Part shown: piece after piece, positions 18,354 through 26,589 of the stretch
Layout of the letters: every line of letters begins with the position of its first letter
How positions within the stretch are numbered: the first letter of the stretch is position 1
Origin: Spirillospora albida
GTDB lineage: Bacteria > Actinomycetota > Actinomycetes > Streptosporangiales > Streptosporangiaceae
NCBI RefSeq assembly: GCF_000718255.1
Contig: NZ_JOFJ01000006.1
Span: 1 to 64,000, forward strand
Direction of reading: 5' to 3'
Length of the DNA: 64,000 nucleotides
Notes under the pieces: generated by a model
Told to the model about the DNA's origin: nothing
Databases searched by the model: none
What the model saw: only the letters and a program-made list of their open reading frames with translations
Made by a program: the position numbers and the translations under genes

Positions 18354-18375
18354 GCTCGACCGTGTCCGCCGGAGG
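18346..18375 (+). promoter_or_regulatory. Shine-Dalgarno-sequestering hairpin, expression platform of the riboswitch
   Basis: CCTCCGGCG (18346-18354) is perfectly complementary to CGCCGGAGG (18367-18375), with a 12-base loop. The second arm contains the GGAGG that serves the GTG at 18387. The first arm begins with the same CCTCC that closes aptamer stem P1. The two pairings exclude each other: P1 formed frees the ribosome site, P1 open hides it. That predicts translation ON when the ligand is bound. Confidence 0.8.
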
Positions 18376-18386
18376 TGCGTTCACCC

Positions 18387-19457
18387 GTGTCCGTCTCGCC
18401 CTTGGTGTGGTCCCTGACCCTCGTCGGGATCCTCGCCGTCATCACGATCGACCTGTTCGTGATCCACCGGAACGACACGCGGGAGTTCACCACCCGCCGT
18501 GCCGCGTTCTGGTCGGTGATCTATATCGGTCTCGCCGTCGCGTTCGGCCTCGGCGTCTGGGCCTTCTCCGGCGGCGAGTACGCCGCCCAGTACTTCGGCG
18601 GCTTCGTCACCGAGAAGAGCCTCAGCGTCGACAACCTCTTCGTCTTCATGGTGATCCTGACCAGGTTCGCCGTGCCGAAGCACGCCCAGCACACGGTGCT
18701 GATGGCCGGCATCGTCATCGCGCTGGTGCTGCGCGGCATCTTCATCGCCGTCGGCGCGGCCGCGATCTCCCAGTTCACCTGGGTCTTCTTCATCTTCGGC
18801 GGCTTCCTGCTCTGGACCGCCTACGGCCTGGTCAAGGGAGAGGACGAGGAAGAGGAGTTCAAGGAGAACGCGCTGCTGCGCTGGACGAAGCGCGTCGTCC
18901 CGACCTCGGACGCCTACGACGGAAGCCGGTTCCTCACCCGGGCCGGCGGACGCCGCATGGTCACCCCGCTCGCCATCGTGATGATCGCGATCGGCTCCAC
19001 CGACGTGCTGTTCGCGCTGGACTCCATCCCGGCGATCTTCGGGCTGACGACCGAGCCGTACCTGGTCTTCACCGCCAACGCGTTCGCCCTGATGGGCCTC
19101 GTCCAGCTGTACTTCCTCCTCGGCGGGCTCACCGACCGGCTCGTCTACCTGGGCAAGGGCCTGGCGTTCATCCTCGGCTTCATCGGCGTGAAGCTGATCC
19201 TGCACGCGATGCACGAGTACGGCGTGTCGTGGGCCCCCGAGGTGCCGATCTGGCTGTCGCTCGCGGTGATCGCCGGGACGCTCGTCGCCACGACGGTGCT
19301 GAGCCTCGCCGCCGGCCGCCGGGCCGGGGTGGAGAAGGTCGAACATGAGACCGGTGTCACTGCCCCACAGGACCAGAATCCTGTTCTAGAATCGCGGTCA
19401 ACAGCGGTCTCAGAAGGGGATTCGACGTATGGCCATCGGGCTGACCGAGGAGCATGA
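18387..19457 (+). CDS. TerC family integral membrane protein (Mn2+ export/homeostasis candidate)
   Basis: 356 residues from the GTG at 18387, placed by GGAGG at 18371-18375. Seven to nine hydrophobic helices with TerC/Alx landmarks: FGGFVTEKSLSVDNLFVF, an acidic loop (KGEDEEEEFKENALL) and IGSTDVLFALDSIPAIFG, whose Asp/Asn residues line the ion path. TerC proteins such as Alx export Mn2+ or help metallate secreted enzymes. The yybP-ykoY riboswitch upstream supports a manganese role. The C-terminus overlaps the acyl-CoA dehydrogenase start by 29 bases and covers an operator-like site. Confidence 0.9.
   Translation: MSVSPLVWSLTLVGILAVITIDLFVIHRNDTREFTTRRAAFWSVIYIGLAVAFGLGVWAFSGGEYAAQYFGGFVTEKSLSVDNLFVFMVILTRFAVPKHAQHTVLMAGIVIALVLRGIFIAVGAAAISQFTWVFFIFGGFLLWTAYGLVKGEDEEEEFKENALLRWTKRVVPTSDAYDGSRFLTRAGGRRMVTPLAIVMIAIGSTDVLFALDSIPAIFGLTTEPYLVFTANAFALMGLVQLYFLLGGLTDRLVYLGKGLAFILGFIGVKLILHAMHEYGVSWAPEVPIWLSLAVIAGTLVATTVLSLAAGRRAGVEKVEHETGVTAPQDQNPVLESRSTAVSEGDSTYGHRADRGA
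19375..19388 (+). promoter_or_regulatory. KstR-like operator half-match before the acyl-CoA dehydrogenase
   Basis: AGAATCCTGTTCTA read on the minus strand is TAGAACAGGATTCT. It differs from the KstR form T-nn-AAC-nn-GTT-nn-A in one half-site. It overlaps a -10 candidate TAGAAT (19387-19392), 40 bases before the ATG at 19429, and lies inside the 3' end of the terC coding region. A perfect version of the motif occurs at 34979-34992. Confidence 0.5.
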
Positions 19458-21630
19458 GGCGCTCGCCGAATCGGTGCGCGGCTTCGCCGAGCGCAACATT
19501 CCGGCGACGGCCGTACGTGCCGCGCTGGAGGCGGACGAGGAGAGCAGGCCGCCCTTCTGGGCGGCCCTCGCCGAGCAGGGCCTGCTGGGCCTGCACCTGA
19601 CCGAGGAGCAGGGCGGGCAGGGCTACGGCCTGCTCGAGCTCGCCGTGGTCGTCGAGGAACTGGGCCGGGCCGCCGCGCCCGGCCCGTTCCTGCCGACGGT
19701 CCTCGCGAGCGCCGTGGTGGCGACCTCCGGCAACGCCAAGGCGCGGGCGGAGCTGCTGCCCGCCCTCGCCGACGGGTCGAGGACGGCCGCGGTCGCCCTC
19801 GCCGGCGACCTGACCGGCACCCGCGAGGGCGGCGTGCTCACCGTGTCCGGCACCGCCTCGACGGTGCTGGGCGCCGGGCTCGCCGACGTGCTCGTCCTGC
19901 CGGTCGCGACCGGCGACGGCGAGCAGTGGGTGGCCGTGGACGCCGCCGACGCCACCGTCACGCCCACCGCGAGCCTCGACCGGGTCCGCCGCGTCGCCGC
20001 GGTCGAACTGTCCGGCACGGCCGTCGCCGCCGACCGGGTGCTCGACGGCGTCGCCACCGGACGCGTCCGCGACCTCGCCGCGGCCCTGTTCGGCGCCGAG
20101 GCCGCCGGTCTCGCCGGGTGGCTCGTGACCACCGCGGCCGAGTACGCGAAGGTCCGCGAGCAGTTCGGCCGCCCGATCGGCCAGTTCCAGGGCGTCAAGC
20201 ACAAGGCGGCCCGGATGCTCATCGCCACCGAGCAGGCCCGCGCCGCCGCCTGGGACGCCGCCCGCGCCCTCGACGAGGACGCGGAGGACGGCGAGGCCGG
20301 GTTCGCCGCCGCCGTCGCCGCCGTCATCGCGGCCGACGCCGGGGTGCAGACCGCCAGGGACGCCATCCAGATCCTCGGCGGCATCGGCTTCACGTGGGAG
20401 CACGACGCGCACGTCTACCTGCGCCGCGCGCTCACCCTCCGGGCCCTGCTCGGCCCCGCCAAGGACTGGGCCGGCACGGTCGCCGACCTCGCCCTCGCCG
20501 GTGGCCGCCGCGAGGTGGAGCTCGAGCTCGACGCCGACACCGAGCCGCTGCGCGAGCGGATCCGCGCCGAGATCGCCGAGCTCGCCGCCATCGAGGACAA
20601 GCACGAGCTCAACACGCGGATGGGCGACGAGGGCTGGACCGTCCCGCACTTCCCGAAGCCGTGGGGCCGGGCCGCCGGGCCGGTCGAGCAGATCCTCATC
20701 CAGCAGGAACTGAGGGCCGCCAAGGTCAAGGCCCCGAACCTGGTCATCGGCGCGTGGCTGGTGCCGTCCCTCGTCCGGTACGGCTCGCAGGAGCAGAAGG
20801 AGCGCTTCCTGCGGCCGACGCTGCGCGGCCAGATCGTGTGGTGCCAGCTGTTCTCCGAGCCCGGCGCCGGCTCCGACCTCGCCGCCCTGTCGATGAAGGC
20901 GGAGCGGGTCGAGGGCGGCTGGAGGCTCACCGGCCAGAAGATCTGGACGTCGGTCGCGCAGCACGCCCAGTGGGGCTTCTGCATCGCCCGCACCAACCCC
21001 GACGCCGCCAAGCACGACGGCATCACCTACTTCCTCGTGGACATGAAGTCCGAGGGCGTGGACGTCCGGCCGCTCCGCGAGCTCACCGGCGAGGCCCTGT
21101 TCAACGAGGTCTTCCTGGACGGCGTGTTCGTCCCGGACGAGTGCGTCGTCGGCGAGGTCGACAAGGGCTGGCAGGTCGCCCGCAACACGCTGTCCAACGA
21201 GCGGGTGTCGCTGTCCACCGGCGGCGGCATGGGCATGGGCGTCCCCGAGCTGCTGCGGTTCTTCGAGAAGCGCGAGCTGGACGCGGTCACCCGCGCCGAG
21301 GTCGGCAAGCTGATCGCGCAGGGCCAGTCGATCGACCTGCTGGGGCTGCGCACCACGCTGAAGCAGCTGAACGGCGTGGAGCCGGGCGCGGAGGCGAGCG
21401 TCCGCAAGCTCCTCGGCGTCCAGTTCAACCAGGACGTCGCCGACTACTGCTGGGCGGCGCAGGGTGCCGCGGCCGCGACCGAGGTGCCGATGAGCGAGGC
21501 CGCCATCGTGGCCCGCGCCATGCTGTTCAGCCGCGCGATGACGATCTACGGCGGCACCACCGAGGTGCAGCTCAACATCATCGGCGAGCGGCTGCTCGGC
21601 CTGCCGCGCGATCCCGAGCCCGGCAGGTGA
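19429..21630 (+). CDS. double-domain acyl-CoA dehydrogenase (FadE34-like)
   Basis: 733 residues, roughly twice a normal acyl-CoA dehydrogenase. Domain 1 (1-370) has the ACAD N-terminal helices and EQFGRPIGQFQGVKHKAA with QILGGIGFTWEHDAHVYLRR. Domain 2 (about 385-725) repeats the fold: CQLFSEPGAGSDLAAL, GQKIWTS and MTIYGGTTEVQLNIIGERLLG. Fused or paired ACADs of this kind act on bulky CoA esters such as steroid side chains; M. tuberculosis FadE34 is a 700-residue example. A KstR-like site before the start supports a sterol role. FAD-dependent; substrate inferred. Confidence 0.88.
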   Translation: MAIGLTEEHEALAESVRGFAERNIPATAVRAALEADEESRPPFWAALAEQGLLGLHLTEEQGGQGYGLLELAVVVEELGRAAAPGPFLPTVLASAVVATSGNAKARAELLPALADGSRTAAVALAGDLTGTREGGVLTVSGTASTVLGAGLADVLVLPVATGDGEQWVAVDAADATVTPTASLDRVRRVAAVELSGTAVAADRVLDGVATGRVRDLAAALFGAEAAGLAGWLVTTAAEYAKVREQFGRPIGQFQGVKHKAARMLIATEQARAAAWDAARALDEDAEDGEAGFAAAVAAVIAADAGVQTARDAIQILGGIGFTWEHDAHVYLRRALTLRALLGPAKDWAGTVADLALAGGRREVELELDADTEPLRERIRAEIAELAAIEDKHELNTRMGDEGWTVPHFPKPWGRAAGPVEQILIQQELRAAKVKAPNLVIGAWLVPSLVRYGSQEQKERFLRPTLRGQIVWCQLFSEPGAGSDLAALSMKAERVEGGWRLTGQKIWTSVAQHAQWGFCIARTNPDAAKHDGITYFLVDMKSEGVDVRPLRELTGEALFNEVFLDGVFVPDECVVGEVDKGWQVARNTLSNERVSLSTGGGMGMGVPELLRFFEKRELDAVTRAEVGKLIAQGQSIDLLGLRTTLKQLNGVEPGAEASVRKLLGVQFNQDVADYCWAAQGAAAATEVPMSEAAIVARAMLFSRAMTIYGGTTEVQLNIIGERLLGLPRDPEPGR

Positions 21631-21639
21631 CGCGATGAC

Positions 21640-21674
21640 GGGACGGGTGCGGGCCCCCGGTCCGCACCCGTCCC
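21640..21674. terminator. bidirectional terminator between convergent genes
   Basis: GGGACGGGTGCGG (21640-21652) pairs perfectly with CCGCACCCGTCCC (21662-21674) around a 9-base loop. It sits between the acyl-CoA dehydrogenase stop (21630) and the stop of the minus-strand gene (21677), so it can serve both. Confidence 0.8.
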
Positions 21675-21676
21675 GC

Positions 21677-22051
21677 TCAGCGGCGGGCCCGGCCCGTGTA
21701 CGCGAGGTTCACCAGGACGATCGCCGCGCACACGACGGCGAGACCGGGCAGGCCCGCGTTCACCACCGCGATCGCGGACAGCGGGATCGCGGCGGCGAGG
21801 GACAGCACGGCCAGCGCCAGGTCGCCGGAGCCGCCGCCTCCCCGCCGCCGGGCCGGGGCCCTGGACGCCGTCCGGGCGTCGAGGGACTCCTCGATCCGCG
21901 CGACGACCGTCTCGAGGAACGCCGCGTCGTACTCGGGCCCGAGCTCGCGCCGGGCGGCCATCGCCGCGGCGAGGTCCTCGTGCGGCAGCGCGGTCACGGG
22001 GTCGTGCGGCAGCGCGGTCAGGGGCTCGCGGGCCGGCCGTGGAGTGGTCAT
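21677..22051 (-). CDS. small membrane protein, unknown function
   Basis: 124 residues. A cytoplasmic-looking N-terminal half (ELGPEYDAAFLETVVARIEESLDAR) and an Arg/Gly spacer lead to two adjacent membrane helices (ALAVLSLAAAIPLSAIAVV and LPGLAVVCAAIVLVNLAY). A short in-frame repeat, LTALPHD/VTALPHE, occurs near the start. I do not recognise a family beyond a conserved actinobacterial membrane protein. It is divergent from the lipoprotein operon at 22181. Confidence 0.75.
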   Translation of the reverse strand: MTTPRPAREPLTALPHDPVTALPHEDLAAAMAARRELGPEYDAAFLETVVARIEESLDARTASRAPARRRGGGGSGDLALAVLSLAAAIPLSAIAVVNAGLPGLAVVCAAIVLVNLAYTGRARR

Positions 22052-22180
22052 TCCTCCGTTATAGGAGGCCGGGGACGGATCGGGCGTCCCTCCGGGGAGG
22101 GAACCGGGCGGTCCCCCGGGGGAGGGAGCCTACCCGCCGGTACACTGCCGCTTCTGTCCCGGAACTTCCTGGAGGTCCCC

Positions 22181-22603
22181 GTGCGGGTGCGCTCGACCCT
22201 GCTCCTGGCCGCCGCGGCCGCGTCCGCGCTCGTGCTGACCGCCTGCGGGGGCGGTGAGAAGAAGGACGCGGCGGAGCCGTCCGCGCCGGCCACCACGCTC
22301 GCGCCCCTCCCTCAGGTGGACACCGCGCAGGTCAAGCCGCTCGTCGGCCGCTGGATCGGCACCGCCAAGGACTACTTCGAGTTCAAGGCCGACGGCACCG
22401 GCGTGTGGATGCGGAGCGGCCAGAAGCTGTGGAGCGGCACCGCGATACCGGAGGGCGGCGGGAAGTTCCGCTTCTCCTGGCAGGGCGGCGACCCGCAGGG
22501 CGCGAACTACTGGGGCGTCGCGCTCACCGACGGCAACGCGAAGCTGCTGTTCAACGGCACCAACCAGAAGTACACGAGGATGAAGGCGAAGGCCAGGTCA
22601 TGA
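22181..22603 (+). CDS. small lipoprotein
   Basis: 140 residues. GTG start at 22181 with GGAGG five bases upstream and a TACACT -10 at 22141-22146. Signal peptide with lipobox LTAC (Cys about residue 23), then a Lys/Asp linker and a compact domain (KPLVGRWIGTAKDYFEFKADGTGVW) resembling small lipocalin-like or beta-barrel folds that report on membrane or ligand state. The stop overlaps the MoxR start (ATGA), so it opens a three-gene operon. Function unknown. Confidence 0.8.
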   Translation: MRVRSTLLLAAAAASALVLTACGGGEKKDAAEPSAPATTLAPLPQVDTAQVKPLVGRWIGTAKDYFEFKADGTGVWMRSGQKLWSGTAIPEGGGKFRFSWQGGDPQGANYWGVALTDGNAKLLFNGTNQKYTRMKAKARS

Positions 22604-23496
22604 CCCACGGGGACGGCGTCCACGAGAACAGCGGCGGAGGATTCTCCTCGCCAGCCGACACCGCCGTGCGGCTGGGGGAGGCCGGCTACCTCACCGACAA
22701 GGCGATCGCGACGACGGTGTTCCTCGCGCAGGCGCTCGGCAAGCCGCTGCTCGTCGAGGGCCCGGCCGGCGTCGGCAAGACGGAGCTGGCGAAGGCCGTC
22801 GCGAGGGCGACGGGCGCCGAGCTGATCCGGCTCCAGTGCTACGAGGGCCTGGACGAGGCCCGCGCCCTCTACGAGTTCAACTACAAAAAGCAGCTCCTCG
22901 CGATCCAGGCCGCCCCGTCGGACCGGGCCTGGCAGGACACCCACGACGACATCTTCTCCGAGGAGTTCCTCCTCGAGCGGCCGCTGCTCGCCGCGATCCG
23001 GCGCAGCGACCCGACCGTGCTCCTGATCGACGAGGCCGACAAGGCGGAGGTCGAGGTGGAGGGCATGCTGCTGGAGGTCCTCTCCGACTTCCAGGTCACG
23101 ATCCCCGAACTCGGCACGGTCGCCGCCGTCCGCCGCCCCTTCGTCCTCATCACCTCGAACGCGGCGCGGGAGCTGTCGGAGGCGCTCAAGCGCCGCTGCC
23201 TCTACCTGCACCTCGACTACCCGGCGGCCGACCGGGAGCGGGACATCGTCCTCGCGCAGGTCCCCGGCATCGAGGCGGAGCTCGCCGAGCAGCTCGTCCG
23301 GACGGTCGGGACGCTCCGCGCCCTGGAGGTCAAGAAGGCGCCGTCCATCGCCGAGACCGTCGACTGGGCCCGCACCCTGCTCGCCCTCGGCCTGGACGAG
23401 CTGGACGAGGCCGCCGTCGCCCGCACGCTCGGCGTGGTCCTCAAGCACGTCTCCGACCAGGAGCGCGCCGCCAGGGAACTCGGGCTGAAGGGCTGA
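22600..23496 (+). CDS. MoxR-type AAA+ ATPase
   Basis: 298 residues. Walker A GPAGVGKT at 54-61, Walker B VLLIDEADKAE, sensor 1 in LITSNAAREL and the arginine-containing RRCLYLHLDYP sensor 2 region. MoxR ATPases work with VWA-domain partners as chaperones or assembly factors for metal-dependent or secreted complexes. The closest arrangement I recall is the CoxD/CoxE pair. The partner VWA gene follows after two bases. Confidence 0.93.
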   Translation: MTHGDGVHENSGGGFSSPADTAVRLGEAGYLTDKAIATTVFLAQALGKPLLVEGPAGVGKTELAKAVARATGAELIRLQCYEGLDEARALYEFNYKKQLLAIQAAPSDRAWQDTHDDIFSEEFLLERPLLAAIRRSDPTVLLIDEADKAEVEVEGMLLEVLSDFQVTIPELGTVAAVRRPFVLITSNAARELSEALKRRCLYLHLDYPAADRERDIVLAQVPGIEAELAEQLVRTVGTLRALEVKKAPSIAETVDWARTLLALGLDELDEAAVARTLGVVLKHVSDQERAARELGLKG

Positions 23497-23498
23497 CG

Positions 23499-24890
23499 GT
23501 GGGCTCGCTCGTCGACCGGCACACGGGGTTCGTCGCCGCGCTCCGCGACGCCGGGATGCCGGTGTCGGTCGCCGAGGGCCTGGACGCCGTCCGCGCCATG
23601 CAGGTCGTCGACCTGCTCGACCGGAACGCGCTGCGCGCCGCCTACGCCGCCACGGTGGTGAAGCGGCCGGCGCACCGCGCCACCTTCGACACCCTCTTCG
23701 ACCTGTGGTTCCCCGCCGCCGTCGGGGACGGCGCGGCGCCGCCCGCCGCCCGCCCGCAGCGCCCGACGCAGGACGACGGCACTCCGCTCCCGCCCGCCCT
23801 CGACCCCGAGGTGCGGGACCTCCGCGACGAGCTGCGGGAGCTCCTCCTCACCGGCGACGACGCGGGCCTGCGGCAGTTCGCCCGGACGGCCGTCGCCGGC
23901 TTCGGCCGCACCCCCGGCCAGGACTCCTGGTTCTCGTCCGGCGTCCTGCGGGCCATGTCGCCCCGGACGCTGATGGCGTCGCTGCTGGAGGCGGTCCTGA
24001 ACGGGCAGGAGCGCGGAGGGATGGCCGAGCGGGTCGCGCGCAGGACGCTCGACGAGCGCATCACCCGGTTCGAGGACCTCGTCGCCACCGAGGTCCGCCG
24101 CCGCATCGCCGAGGACACCGGCGTCGAGCGCACCGCGCGGCTCGCCGTCCGGCCGCCGCTCGAACGGCTCGACTTCAACTCGGCGAGCCGCGCCGACATG
24201 GCCGCGCTGCGCCGCGAGGTGTACCCGCTGGCCCGGCGGCTGGCGACCCGGCTCGTCCAGAGGCAGCGGCACGGCAGGCGCGGCCGGCTCGACTTCCGCC
24301 GGACGGTCCGCGCGTCCCTCGCCAGCGGGGGAGTGCCGCTCACCACCCACCACCGGCCGCGCCGCCCCCACAAGCCGGAACTCGTCATCCTCTGCGACGC
24401 CAGCGACTCCGTCTCCGCGTTCGCGCACTTCACGCTGCTGCTGACGTTCGCGCTGCGAGAGCAGTTCAGCAAGGTCCGCGCGTTCGCGTTCATCGACGCC
24501 ACCGACGAGATCACCGAGTACTTCGCGCCCGGCGTGGACGTCGCCGACGCCATGACGCGCATGACGAGCGAGGCCGACCTCGTCTGGATCACCGGCCGCT
24601 CCAACTACGGCAACGCCATCAAGGTCTTCGACCGCAGGTACGGCGACGCCATCACCCCGAAGACCTCCCTGCTGATCCTCGGCGACGCCCGCTCCAACTA
24701 CGGCGAGCTGTCCCTGCCGATCCTGAAGACGATGGTGGACAAGGCCCGGCACGCCTACTGGCTCAACCCCGAGCCCCGCCGCTCGTGGGACACCGGCGAC
24801 TCCGCCGCGTCCCGCTACGGCGAGCTCGTCCGCATGTACGAATGCCGCAACCTCACCCAGCTCGCCGCGTTCATCGAAGAACTCGCCTGA
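23499..24890 (+). CDS. VWA (CoxE-like) protein, MoxR partner
   Basis: 463 residues from the GTG at 23499. The C-terminal half is a von Willebrand A domain with an intact MIDAS start (CDASDSVSAF, DxSxS) and downstream TGRSNYGNA and LILGDARSNYG. The N-terminal half is helical and matches the CoxE/DUF58-like leader. With the MoxR ATPase just upstream it forms a typical MoxR/VWA module thought to insert metals or remodel client complexes. No client enzyme gene is adjacent. Confidence 0.88.
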   Translation: MGSLVDRHTGFVAALRDAGMPVSVAEGLDAVRAMQVVDLLDRNALRAAYAATVVKRPAHRATFDTLFDLWFPAAVGDGAAPPAARPQRPTQDDGTPLPPALDPEVRDLRDELRELLLTGDDAGLRQFARTAVAGFGRTPGQDSWFSSGVLRAMSPRTLMASLLEAVLNGQERGGMAERVARRTLDERITRFEDLVATEVRRRIAEDTGVERTARLAVRPPLERLDFNSASRADMAALRREVYPLARRLATRLVQRQRHGRRGRLDFRRTVRASLASGGVPLTTHHRPRRPHKPELVILCDASDSVSAFAHFTLLLTFALREQFSKVRAFAFIDATDEITEYFAPGVDVADAMTRMTSEADLVWITGRSNYGNAIKVFDRRYGDAITPKTSLLILGDARSNYGELSLPILKTMVDKARHAYWLNPEPRRSWDTGDSAASRYGELVRMYECRNLTQLAAFIEELA

Positions 24891-24916
24891 AGCGCCACGG
24901 GATACCCTGCACCGTC

Positions 24917-26542
24917 ATGGACGCCGATGAGCTGGATCCCCCCGCCGTGCGGCTGCGGCGCCGGGTCCTCGGGCCGCTCTGGCGGCTGATCGACGGGCCG
25001 CCGGACGACTCGCGGGAGCGGATCGTGCGCCGCGCGCGGCTGCTGGTCACGGTCGCGACCGGCCTCGCCAACCTCGGCGGCGCCCTCGTCGTCCTGGTGT
25101 TCGCGCTCGTCGTGCCGGACCCGGTCGGCGACATCTCCGACCGGCTCCGGATGGTCAACGTCGCGATGTCCACCGCGTACGTCCTCGCGGCGGTCCCCGC
25201 CGGGCTGCTGCTCGGCGGACGGTTCTTCCGGCGCGTCCGGCGGCTCGTGGAAAAGCACGAGGAGCCCGACCGGCACGAGCGGTCGCTGCTGCTCTACGCG
25301 CCGCTGCGGCTGATGGGGCTGCACCTCACGCTGTGGGGGATCGGCACCCTCGGCTGGATCGTCATCAATGTCCCGTTCGAACCGCTGTGGGCGATGAAGC
25401 TGGGCCTCACCGGCCTGCTCGGCGGCATCACCACGTGCACCGTCGTGTACCTGCTGACCGAGCGGCTGCTGCGCCGCTCGGTCACCACCGCGCTGCGCAG
25501 CCGGCCGCCCCGCCGCACCGGGCTGCCCGGCATCGTCGCCCGGTCCGTGCTCGCCTGGGGTCTCGGCACCGCCATGCCGATCCTCGGGCTGATCAGCCTC
25601 GCCATCGGCACCTTCCTGATCGCGAAGGTCACCGTCCGGGAGTTCGCCTTCGCCGTCCTCACCCTCGGCGGCGGCGCGCTCATCGTCGGGTTCGGCATCA
25701 CCTACGTCGCGGCCCGCGCGATCGCCGACCCGGTCGAGTCGGTCCGGTTCGGGCTCGCCCGGATCGAGCGCGGCGACCTGGACGTCGAGGTCCCCGTCTA
25801 CGACGGCAGCGAGGTCGGGCTGCTGCAGGCCGGGTTCAACCACATGGCGGCGGGGCTGCGCGAGCACGCCCGGCTCCAGGACCTGTTCGGCCGCCAGGTC
25901 GGCGTGGACGTCGCCCGGGTCGCGCTGGAGCGCGGCATCGACCTCGGCGGCGAGACGCGCGAGGTCGCGGTGCTGTTCGTCGACATCATCGGCTCCACGC
26001 GGCTCGCCGCCGACCGGCCGCCCGCCGAGGTCGTCGCGCTGCTCAACGACTTCTTCGCCGTCGTCGTCGAGGCCGTCGGGGCGCACGGCGGCTGGATCAA
26101 CAAGTTCGAGGGCGACGCCGCCCTCGCCGTCTTCGGCGCGCCCCTGTCCCTGGACGGCGCGCCCGGCCGCGCCCTCGCCGCCGCCCGCGAGCTGGCCCGC
26201 CGGCTCCGCGACGAGGTGCCCGCGCTGTCCGCCGCGATCGGCGTGTCGGCGGGCGAGGCGGTCGCCGGGCACATCGGCGCCGAGGAGCGCTTCGAGTACA
26301 CGGTGATCGGCGACCCGGTGAACGAGGCGGCGCGCCTCACCGATCTCGCGAAGGGCACGCCCGAGCGCGTCCTGGCCGCAGGGTCCGCCGTCGCGGAGGC
26401 CGGTGCCGAGGAGGCCGCGCACTGGACGCTCGGGAACGAGGTCGTCCTGCGCGGCCGGACGGCGCCTACCCGCCTCGCGCACCCGTCCGGCGTCGTCCCG
26501 CAGGACGGGACGGAACTGAGCGCCGCGCCGCACGGTCTCTAG
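24917..26542 (+). CDS. membrane-bound class III adenylate cyclase with HAMP
   Basis: 541 residues. Six hydrophobic helices in the first ~270 residues, a HAMP linker (ADPVESVRFGLARIERGDLDVEVPVYDG) and a class III cyclase domain. Metal aspartates sit in VLFVDIIGST (D356) and FEGDAALAVFG; the adenine-specifying Lys is in INKFEGD, and the ribose/transition-state block in YTVIGDPVNEAARL. The layout matches the M. tuberculosis Rv1318c/Rv3645 type (6TM-HAMP-cyclase). It makes cAMP in response to membrane or lipid cues. It starts 26 bases after the VWA gene. Confidence 0.92.
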   Translation: MDADELDPPAVRLRRRVLGPLWRLIDGPPDDSRERIVRRARLLVTVATGLANLGGALVVLVFALVVPDPVGDISDRLRMVNVAMSTAYVLAAVPAGLLLGGRFFRRVRRLVEKHEEPDRHERSLLLYAPLRLMGLHLTLWGIGTLGWIVINVPFEPLWAMKLGLTGLLGGITTCTVVYLLTERLLRRSVTTALRSRPPRRTGLPGIVARSVLAWGLGTAMPILGLISLAIGTFLIAKVTVREFAFAVLTLGGGALIVGFGITYVAARAIADPVESVRFGLARIERGDLDVEVPVYDGSEVGLLQAGFNHMAAGLREHARLQDLFGRQVGVDVARVALERGIDLGGETREVAVLFVDIIGSTRLAADRPPAEVVALLNDFFAVVVEAVGAHGGWINKFEGDAALAVFGAPLSLDGAPGRALAAARELARRLRDEVPALSAAIGVSAGEAVAGHIGAEERFEYTVIGDPVNEAARLTDLAKGTPERVLAAGSAVAEAGAEEAAHWTLGNEVVLRGRTAPTRLAHPSGVVPQDGTELSAAPHGL

Positions 26543-26589
26543 CGTGCCTCTATAGGGTCGGGGGACGAACCACGGCGAAGGGGCTGAGG

